Below, one piece after another: positions 5,801 to 11,067 of a DNA stretch of 11,067 nucleotides. Below the pieces are notes generated by a model, which was given only the letters and a program-made list of their open reading frames with translations, was not told the origin of the DNA and made no database searches. Each line of letters begins with the position of its first letter. Position 1 is the stretch's first letter. This stretch comes from M3007 sp041741155 (GTDB lineage Bacteria > Bacteroidota > Bacteroidia > Chitinophagales > Saprospiraceae). Location of the stretch: positions 1 through 11,067 of the forward strand of contig JBGSKO010000202.1 in the NCBI GenBank assembly GCA_041741155.1, in the 5' to 3' direction. Both the position numbers and the translations under genes were made by a program.

Positions 5801-7093
5801 TCAGCGCCTGGAAGCAAAAACCTGCTCGTAAATGCGTTGCAAAAAACGCTTCTCATCCGTAATGATTTCTGCTGCACCCTCGAGTTGTTGCTCAAAAGCA
5901 ATCGGTTTTCCATAAACGGTGTTCAGACCATCGGGTAACAGGACAATCACGGCGTACTTGTCGTCTTTGGGTACCAGGGATTTGGAATAAATATAGCCGC
6001 GTAGGGTGCCGAACTCCGCGTACGGGTAACTGTCCAGTTTGATGATGACCCGCTGTTTGGAACGCACTTTTCCGCTGTTGGCTATGGGCAGGAGCAGATG
6101 CCCGATAACCTGTTTGCTTTGAGGCGGGATAATTACCAGAAGCTGCTGCCCCTGCCGAACGTATTGTTTTTCAAGAAAAAAATTCGCGTTGAGCGCTATC
6201 CGACCCTTGACGGGCGCCGTGATCAGATAGTTCTGTTTCCAGCGGTCCAGGGCGGCTTTGAGGTTGCTCAGGTTTTGGCGCAAATTGCCTGTAGCCGACT
6301 GTGCGCCCTCCACTTCGCTAAATGCGGCATCGTCCCGACTTTTGTTCAGGCTGGAAATTTCGTTTTGTTTCCGGATGATATTGTCCTCCAGTATATCGTA
6401 TTGTCGTTCCAGATCATCGAGGCGCTGGCGTTCTTTTTCCAGTTCGATCCGGGAGATTGCGCCCGCGTCAAAGAGGTCGCGCTGGCGCTGGTACATTTCT
6501 TTGGCCGTACTCAACTGGGCTTGTGCGCGGCGTATGGCCTTTTGGTCCGCAGCGATGCTTTGTTCCAGTTTGTCGGTTTGTTGCTTGATCGCCCCTGCCC
6601 CGCGCTGTACGGAGGAGCTTTTGTCTTGCCGGCCAAAGCGGTAGTTGTCCACCGCTTGCACCAAAGCGGCGTACTCCGTTTGTAATTCGCCGAGTTGCAG
6701 CCCTTCCCAGGGCTGTATGTTGTTCAGCGAGTCGGGAATGCACCGCAGCCAGTACTCCAGGTCCCTTTCCAGGCGCTGGATATCTTCATAATTCGCCGTG
6801 TTTTGTAAAAGGGCGAGTACAAAGCCTTCCGAAACAATCTGGCTGTCGCGAGCAAAAAAAGCGGCAATATGTCCGTCTGTACGGGCAATGACGTCCACGG
6901 GTGGCGCCGAGGGCGTAATCGTGATGCGGGCATCCACGATATCGGGGTAACTGATGATGGCTGCCACGCTCAAAAGAGCTGCCACGCAGGCAAACACGAC
7001 AAATGTGCCCCAGCGGACGAGCCATCCGGGAGGCGTGCCGAGGATTTCCTGTACTTCCTCCGAGCGCAATTCGACGTACTCGCGTTCTTCCAT
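5801..7093 (-). CDS. HlyD-family membrane fusion (periplasmic adaptor) protein
   Basis: A 430-residue adaptor that would link the inner-membrane ABC exporter encoded just upstream to an outer-membrane channel. A short cytoplasmic N-terminus is followed by one membrane segment (about 28-48). The first half of the lipoyl/barrel-sandwich domain follows (around 56-97, with VIARTDGHIAAFF), then a long coiled coil (about 100-285; heptad-like and rich in Gln, Glu, Arg, Lys and Leu). The second lipoyl half (ITAPVKGRIALN, near 290) and a beta-barrel region to about 400 complete the protein. This order is typical of HlyD-type adaptors of peptide and bacteriocin exporters. The start ATG lies three bases after the transporter's stop, so both come from one mRNA. 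No TolC-like outer-membrane gene is in the window. A possible weak terminator lies just downstream. Confidence 0.93.
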   Translation of the reverse strand: MEEREYVELRSEEVQEILGTPPGWLVRWGTFVVFACVAALLSVAAIISYPDIVDARITITPSAPPVDVIARTDGHIAAFFARDSQIVSEGFVLALLQNTANYEDIQRLERDLEYWLRCIPDSLNNIQPWEGLQLGELQTEYAALVQAVDNYRFGRQDKSSSVQRGAGAIKQQTDKLEQSIAADQKAIRRAQAQLSTAKEMYQRQRDLFDAGAISRIELEKERQRLDDLERQYDILEDNIIRKQNEISSLNKSRDDAAFSEVEGAQSATGNLRQNLSNLKAALDRWKQNYLITAPVKGRIALNANFFLEKQYVRQGQQLLVIIPPQSKQVIGHLLLPIANSGKVRSKQRVIIKLDSYPYAEFGTLRGYIYSKSLVPKDDKYAVIVLLPDGLNTVYGKPIAFEQQLEGAAEIITDEKRFLQRIYEQVFASRR

Positions 7094-7096
7094 TTT

Positions 7097-9292
7097 TTAT
7101 AGTCCCAGCTCCAACTGGTTTTTGACCAAGTTATAATAAATCCCGCGTTTGTAGGTCAGATCTTCGTGGGTGCCTTGTTCAACCAATTCACCTTTTTCCA
7201 GCACAATGATGTTGTCGGCGTTGCGGACCGTGCTTAACCGGTGGGCTACAATGACAACGGTTTTATTTTGAAACACTTGTTCCAGGTTGTGCATGATGAC
7301 CCGCTCGTTGTAGGCATCCAGGGCGTTGGTGGCCTCATCGAAAAACACATAGTCCGGGCTTTTGTAAATCGCCCGGGCAATGAGAATTCGCTGCCGCTGC
7401 CCCTGGCTCAGGCCGACTCCATCGGGGCCGATCTTGGTGTTGTAGCCCAACGGCAGGGACTCGATAAAGGTCTGGATATTAGCTGCTTTGGCGGCGTATA
7501 GCAATTGCTGCCGGTTGATACTGTCTGTGCCAAGGGCGATGTTGCGGGCGATGGTATCGGAAAAAATGAACCCGTCCTGCATGACCACGCCGCAGCGGTC
7601 GCGCCACAAATGGTGGTCAATATTGGACAAACTGATATCGCCGAGTCGAATGGCGCCCTCCGTAGGCACATAAAAATGCAGGAGCAATTTGACCAGCGTC
7701 GTCTTTCCGCTGCCGCTGCTACCCACGATAGCCGTGACTTTGCCCTCCGGGATCGGCAGGCTAATGTTGCGCAGCACCCACGGCTCGTGCGGCCCCCCGT
7801 AGCGGAACGACAGGTTTTCTACCGACAGGTCGCCGTTGTCCGGCAGTACCGTCACTTTGGCAACATCCCTGGGCTCCTCGTCGGGCTTGAGGTGGATTTC
7901 GTTCATACGTTCCAGGCTGATCTTGGCTTCCTGGGCCGCGAGGATGAATTGTACGAGCGATTCCAGCGGAGCGTTGGTATGGCCGATGATGTACTGCACG
8001 GCCAGCATCATGCCGAGTGTCATGTCGCCATTGATAACGGCGGTAGCGGCGGTGATGGAAATCAGGATGTTTTTGCCCTCGTTGATGAAGGCAGCCCCGG
8101 CGCGCTGCATCTGGTCGGTAGCCAGATAATCCACATTGATGCGAAACAGTTTGGCCTGGATACGCTCCCAAGCCCAGCGTTTTTGGCGCTCGGCGTTGTG
8201 CAGTTTGATTTCCTGCATACCGTTGACCAACTGGATGAGGGCGTTCTGGTTGTCGGCCATTTGTTCAAAACGGCGGTAGTCGAGTGCGCGGCGGCGTTGC
8301 AGGAAAATGGCTACCCAACCAAAATAGAGTAGGGCGGCGATAAAGAAAATGGCGAATATCCAGATGTTGTAAAACAACAGCACGATGCCGAAAACCAGCA
8401 GGCTTACCACGGAAAACAACGTGACCAGAGACGACGACGTGAGAAACCGTTCCACCCGTTCGTTGTCGTAGATGCGCTGGAGCAGGTCGCCGGTCATTTT
8501 GGAGTCGAAAAACGCCATGGGCAGGCGCATCAGTTTGATCAAAAAATCCGATACCAGGTTGATGTTCACCCGGGTACCGATGTGCAGCAGTATCCACCCC
8601 CGGATAAACTCCACGGCCACCTGGCTGAAAAAGAGCATGGCTTGTGCAGCAAGGATGAGGTAAACAAAGCTGAGGTTTTTGATCTGCACCCCCTTGTCCA
8701 CGAGGGCCTGCATCAGGAAGGGAAAAATCAACTGGATGATGCTGCCGAGGAGCAGCCCCAGGGCAAGTTGCCAAATCAGGCGTCTGTGCGGTACCAGGTA
8801 TTGCCGCAGGATCCCGAGACCCGAGCGGTTGGTCGTTTCGCCTTCCCGTTGAAAAAACTCCGGCGAGGTTTCCAGCAGCAACAGGATGCCTTGCGGCTCC
8901 GTGTGGTACACGTCGCTGATCCAGTTGTCGAGAAATTCTTGCTCCGTCAGTTGTACTTTGCCTACCGCCGGGTCGGCTACATACACTTTGCCGTTGGCAA
9001 TTCGATAGACCACCAGAAAGTGGTTTTGTTTCCAGTGGGCGATGCAGGGCAGGGGAAGCTCGTTTTGCAGTCGGCCAAAATTGGTTTTTACCCCCAGGGT
9101 GCGCAGGCCGATTTTTTCAGCAGCATCGGCGATACCCATGAGCGAGGCGCCTTCCCGATCGAGGTAAGACAGCTCCCGCAGATACTCCAACGAGTAGTGC
9201 CGGCCGTGGTGCCGCGCCACCATACGCAGGCAGGTGGCGCCACAGTCCGAAGCGTCAAGTTGTTTGTAAAACGGGAAATTGTCAGCCAGCAT
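7097..9292 (-). CDS. C39 peptidase-containing ABC transporter (peptide-processing exporter)
   Basis: A 731-residue fusion of protease, membrane and ATPase domains (PCAT type). Such proteins cut leader peptides, classically after Gly-Gly, and export the mature peptide across the inner membrane. Residues 1-140 are a C39 peptidase with its catalytic set: C17 in DASDCGATCL, H91 in QNHFLVVY and D107 in VADPAVG. Residues about 165-455 form the six-helix exporter membrane domain. The ATPase domain (about 487-731) has Walker A GSSGSGKT (524-531), Q-loop Q572, signature LSQGQ (628-632), Walker B YVFFDE (648-653, E653) and H-loop H684. All key residues of the protease and ATPase are present, so it should be active. 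Linkage to the HlyD adaptor fits double-membrane export. No precursor peptide with a GG leader is seen nearby, so the substrate (bacteriocin, RiPP or signal peptide) is unknown. Confidence 0.95.
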   Translation of the reverse strand: MLADNFPFYKQLDASDCGATCLRMVARHHGRHYSLEYLRELSYLDREGASLMGIADAAEKIGLRTLGVKTNFGRLQNELPLPCIAHWKQNHFLVVYRIANGKVYVADPAVGKVQLTEQEFLDNWISDVYHTEPQGILLLLETSPEFFQREGETTNRSGLGILRQYLVPHRRLIWQLALGLLLGSIIQLIFPFLMQALVDKGVQIKNLSFVYLILAAQAMLFFSQVAVEFIRGWILLHIGTRVNINLVSDFLIKLMRLPMAFFDSKMTGDLLQRIYDNERVERFLTSSSLVTLFSVVSLLVFGIVLLFYNIWIFAIFFIAALLYFGWVAIFLQRRRALDYRRFEQMADNQNALIQLVNGMQEIKLHNAERQKRWAWERIQAKLFRINVDYLATDQMQRAGAAFINEGKNILISITAATAVINGDMTLGMMLAVQYIIGHTNAPLESLVQFILAAQEAKISLERMNEIHLKPDEEPRDVAKVTVLPDNGDLSVENLSFRYGGPHEPWVLRNISLPIPEGKVTAIVGSSGSGKTTLVKLLLHFYVPTEGAIRLGDISLSNIDHHLWRDRCGVVMQDGFIFSDTIARNIALGTDSINRQQLLYAAKAANIQTFIESLPLGYNTKIGPDGVGLSQGQRQRILIARAIYKSPDYVFFDEATNALDAYNERVIMHNLEQVFQNKTVVIVAHRLSTVRNADNIIVLEKGELVEQGTHEDLTYKRGIYYNLVKNQLELGL

Positions 9293-9304
9293 GGTGTGGA
9301 ATGA

Positions 9305-9322
9305 TTCGATTGGTTCGATTGG
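9305..9322. repeat. Tandem duplication of a 9-mer in the exporter leader
   Basis: TTCGATTGG occurs twice in tandem (9305-9313 and 9314-9322), between the putative -7 box and the exporter's start codon. It would lie in the 5' untranslated region of the ABC/HlyD operon. It may be a chance duplication or a binding site. Confidence 0.6.
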
Positions 9323-9326
9323 GGGG

Positions 9327-9354
9327 CAAAACTAAGGCATTTCAGCGCTCCAAA
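9327..9354 (-). promoter_or_regulatory. Putative promoter of the ABC/HlyD operon
   Basis: On the minus strand TAGTTTTG (9334-9327) matches TAnnTTTG exactly. A TTTG (9354-9351) lies 16 bases upstream, a little short of the usual 19. Transcription would start near 9320 and give a leader of about 28 bases. The box sits just past the stop of the SGNH hydrolase gene (9359-9361), so the exporter operon probably has its own promoter and is not only read through from upstream. Confidence 0.55.
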
Positions 9355-9358
9355 CCGT

Positions 9359-10639
9359 TTACTCTTCCGTCACGGTTTGTGCAAAGGCATTGTATGCCCG
9401 CATGAGCGATTGGTAAAAAAGTTTGCCTTGCACCACATAACCCGCTTTGGAGTAATGCACCGAATCGGACGACATCAGACCGGAGGATTTCCAGTTCTGT
9501 GCCGAGCGTTCACCGCCGGACAGGTTATACAGGTCCCACAGTGCGTAGCCGTTTTCTTGTGTAAATCGTTTGATTTCGCTGCTGATCGGCCCCATGTAGG
9601 GGTTGAAGCCCCGCCCGCGCAGGTAAGAATCTGCAGGGGTGGTGAACAGGAAATAGGCGTTGGGGGCATATTTTTTGAGTTGGCTCACCAACTCGCCCAT
9701 TTGCTGGTAAACATGGTTGGGGGTGAGTTTTCCCTGGGCCTCGTTGGTGCCGAAGGAGAGTACGATCAAATCGGGATTCAGGTCGGCCATTTGGCGGGCA
9801 AAGTACCGGGCGCGCACGAAATCGGAAAACTTGGCGCCGTTCACTCCGATAGAATGGTAAATGACTCCCGCCATTTCGTTCTCCAGTAAAATCCCGTCGA
9901 GGGCAAACCGCCCGTCGGCCTTTTCGGTCGGTATCCTGGAACATCGGATGGTCGCCTGCGATACCGGCCGGTCGAAGAAAAAGGATTTAAAAAACTCGTC
10001 TTGCAGGTACAGCACGGCTTTTTGGTTGGTCACGTCGTCCTGCACGGTGATTTGCACGGGGCCTTCGTCCTGGCGGTGCAGGACGGTGACTTTGGTAAAC
10101 AGGCGTGTTTCTGCGGTGGAGGTGTCGCGCAAGCGGACGGTCAGGGCGCTGTTTTCGCCCTGGGTTTCGAGCAAAAAACCGCTGGCGCCAAACGGTGTGG
10201 CGCCGTCAAGGTCGCGTTGGCAGTTGGAGCCGTGCCAGCGGTTGTTGGTCTCGATCAGGTAGTCTCTGGGACCATTTGAGTTGGCTAATTTGTAGGGAAA
10301 AATCAGGCCGCGCCCGGCATCACCGAAGGCATTTTGCAGGCGTTGCCGCACTTCCTGGGTCATAAAATTGCCCAGGACATGTGAGTCGCCAATGTGCGCG
10401 ATGACGATTTTGCGCCCGCCCCCCACGCGTTGCAGGAACATTTTCCGGAAAAGCGGCTCCAGGTACGCGGCGTTTCCGATTTCGTTGGATTCCTGTTGGA
10501 AAAACGGGTAGCCAACGGTGTCCTCCTCGGTAAGCTCCACTTTGGGCGGACGAAACTGCGACTGGCACTGTCCGACACAGAGCAGCAGTAAAAACAGGCT
10601 CATTGCAGCCCGAACGGGGAGATTGCTGATTGGTAACAT
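9359..10639 (-). CDS. Secreted SGNH/GDSL-type hydrolase with an inserted domain
   Basis: A 426-residue exported serine esterase of the SGNH superfamily. A signal peptide covers about residues 1-27 (hydrophobic core MSLFLLLLCVG) and no lipobox is present. Catalytic blocks: block I IGDSH (S86), block II Gly in SIGVNGAKF (G268), block III FGTNE (N299), block V SDSVHYS (D392, H395). The roughly 150 residues between blocks I and II are far more than in a simple SGNH fold and look beta-rich (about 150-260), suggesting an inserted carbohydrate-binding-like domain. Peptidoglycan or polysaccharide O-acetylesterases such as Ape1 combine SGNH and CBM-like domains, so deacetylation of a cell-envelope glycan is a reasonable but unproven role. 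The ATG at 10637-10639 is preferred to one at 10660, because the putative -7 box at 10672-10665 would place the transcript start at about 10659. Confidence 0.88.
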   Translation of the reverse strand: MLPISNLPVRAAMSLFLLLLCVGQCQSQFRPPKVELTEEDTVGYPFFQQESNEIGNAAYLEPLFRKMFLQRVGGGRKIVIAHIGDSHVLGNFMTQEVRQRLQNAFGDAGRGLIFPYKLANSNGPRDYLIETNNRWHGSNCQRDLDGATPFGASGFLLETQGENSALTVRLRDTSTAETRLFTKVTVLHRQDEGPVQITVQDDVTNQKAVLYLQDEFFKSFFFDRPVSQATIRCSRIPTEKADGRFALDGILLENEMAGVIYHSIGVNGAKFSDFVRARYFARQMADLNPDLIVLSFGTNEAQGKLTPNHVYQQMGELVSQLKKYAPNAYFLFTTPADSYLRGRGFNPYMGPISSEIKRFTQENGYALWDLYNLSGGERSAQNWKSSGLMSSDSVHYSKAGYVVQGKLFYQSLMRAYNAFAQTVTEE

Positions 10640-10664
10640 GCGGGTAGCGGGTATGATCATCGCA

Positions 10665-10672
10665 CAAAATTA
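10665..10672 (-). promoter_or_regulatory. Putative -7 promoter box for the SGNH hydrolase gene
   Basis: TAATTTTG on the minus strand (10672-10665) matches TAnnTTTG exactly, but no TTTG lies at the usual distance upstream. The expected transcript start near 10659 gives a 20-base leader to the ATG at 10639 and excludes the more upstream ATG at 10660. Confidence 0.45.
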
Positions 10673-10719
10673 CGGCGACTTTGTGAGGTGGTTGACTGCT
10701 CCGAAGTGCGTATCAGTTT

Positions 10720-10911
10720 TTATTTTTCAGAGCGTTTTCTATAGTCTTTAATTAATAATATAATTGATACTACAAATACAATGAGGAAAAGGATATCCAA
10801 AGCAGGGTCTTGAAATTTGAAATTTTCAAAGTCGAAATCCTTAAAAAGTGTTGATCCTAATATAACTGCTATAAAGACAAAAAACAGGTTTATTCCTTTT
10901 TTGTTTTCCAT
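10720..10911 (-). CDS. Small two-span membrane protein of unknown function
   Basis: A 63-residue protein with two hydrophobic segments, about residues 8-23 (INLFFVFIAVILG) and 39-54 (ILFLIVFVVSIILLI). They are separated by an acidic/aromatic loop (LFKDFDFENFKFQDPALD), and the C-terminus is basic (KDYRKRSEK). By the positive-inside rule both ends are probably cytoplasmic and the loop periplasmic. The base composition is very AT-rich compared with the genes to the left, and the codons are correspondingly A/T-ended. I do not recognise the family. The loop shares the pattern KD-F-x-F with the C-terminus of the next gene upstream on the same strand, which hints at related small membrane proteins. 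It ends 81 bases before the SGNH gene starts, without a clear terminator between. Confidence 0.7.
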   Translation of the reverse strand: MENKKGINLFFVFIAVILGSTLFKDFDFENFKFQDPALDILFLIVFVVSIILLIKDYRKRSEK

Positions 10912-10914
10912 GTT

Positions 10915-10932
10915 TTAATTATTTATAATTAA
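10915..10932. repeat. A/T-only inverted repeat upstream of the small membrane protein gene
   Basis: TTAATTAT-TT-ATAATTAA is a perfect 8-bp inverted repeat with a 2-base centre. It lies immediately before the 63-aa gene's start codon and downstream of its possible -7 box. It could be an operator or simply a product of the extreme AT content. Confidence 0.35.
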
Positions 10933-10941
10933 GTACGTGGA

Positions 10942-10949
10942 CAAAATTA
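10942..10949 (-). promoter_or_regulatory. Possible -7 promoter box for the small membrane protein gene
   Basis: TAATTTTG on the minus strand (10949-10942) matches TAnnTTTG exactly and overlaps the TAA stop of the upstream gene (10949-10947). No TTTG is found at the expected upstream spacing. In DNA this AT-rich chance matches are easier, so confidence is low. If it is real, the leader is about 25 bases and includes the A/T palindrome. Confidence 0.35.
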
Positions 10950-11067
10950 TTTAATAAAATTAAATTCACTGAATTGAATAAACAGGTCTTTACCGACGGC
11001 CCCCAAAGCCAGTACTGTTGCCAAAAATAGCGATTGACTGCTGATGTAGTCCTCTGGCTTTAGCCAA
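10947..11067 (-). CDS. C-terminal 39 residues of a putative membrane protein (cut by window edge)
   Basis: On the minus strand an open frame enters from the right edge and stops at TAA (10949-10947). The visible residues begin WLKPEDYISSQSLFLATVLA and end with KDLFIQFSEFNFIK. A hydrophobic segment (SLFLATVLALGAVG) is followed by an aromatic, mixed-charge tail, consistent with the last membrane span of a membrane protein. This frame was chosen over the adjacent one, which stops earlier (near 10992) and lacks a membrane-like pattern. The tail resembles the first span and loop of the 63-aa protein downstream (LF-hydrophobic-G-KD-F-F pattern). The gene's start and family cannot be seen from here. 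Base composition changes inside it: the part nearest the edge is about half G+C by count, the last roughly 35 bases very AT-rich. Confidence 0.55.
   Translation of the reverse strand, partial: WLKPEDYISSQSLFLATVLALGAVGKDLFIQFSEFNFIK

Noticed and set aside
7505..8332. Long plus-strand open frame (275 codons) opposite the exporter gene
   Set aside because: It is a shadow of the GC-rich ABC transporter gene; the minus strand has all catalytic motifs, while the plus-strand protein has none.
10992..11067. Alternative minus-strand frame at the right edge ending in GFGGRR
   Set aside because: It stops after 25 codons and lacks a membrane-like pattern; the neighbouring frame stays open longer and gives a plausible membrane-protein C-terminus.

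Overview
The window looks like chromosomal DNA from a member of the Bacteroidota, most likely a fairly GC-rich Saprospiria/Lewinella-like organism (taxonomy inferred, not proven). The evidence is promoters of the TTTG-N19-TAnnTTTG type, a futalosine-pathway menaquinone gene, a DUF1573 protein, a bacteroidetal C39-peptidase ABC exporter with an HlyD partner, and almost no purine-rich ribosome binding sites.

Layout. 1-201: the N-terminus of an unknown protein (minus). 312-1142: fdhD (minus), divergent from a saccharopine dehydrogenase-like gene (1350-2681, plus). The leader of the latter is an 88-base stretch with no G, built from seven CTCAAC repeats. 2687-3376: mqnB (futalosine hydrolase, minus), convergent with the dehydrogenase and divergent from a plus-strand pair, a SAM methyltransferase (3464-4198) and a PAP2 phosphatase (4200-4763), separated by one base. 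4773-5021: a small single-span membrane protein (minus). 5217-5645: a secreted DUF1573 protein (minus) with a clear promoter and a strong intrinsic terminator.

5801-9292: a two-gene minus-strand export operon, a C39 peptidase/ABC transporter followed by an HlyD-type adaptor, with no recognisable substrate peptide nearby. 9359-10639: a secreted SGNH hydrolase with a large domain inserted between its catalytic blocks. 10700-11067: a very AT-rich patch holding a 63-aa two-span membrane protein and the C-terminus of another membrane protein with a similar sequence pattern.

Most genes are ordinary housekeeping or envelope genes. The C39/HlyD pair is a type I-like system for cutting and exporting a leader-bearing peptide. 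The SGNH hydrolase, PAP2 phosphatase, DUF1573 protein and small membrane proteins are also envelope-related, but nothing in the sequence ties them into one pathway. I see no tRNA, rRNA, CRISPR array, transposase or integrase, and no strong evidence for an undescribed multi-gene system. The most unusual signals are the G-free repeat leader and the AT-rich patch with its two look-alike membrane proteins.
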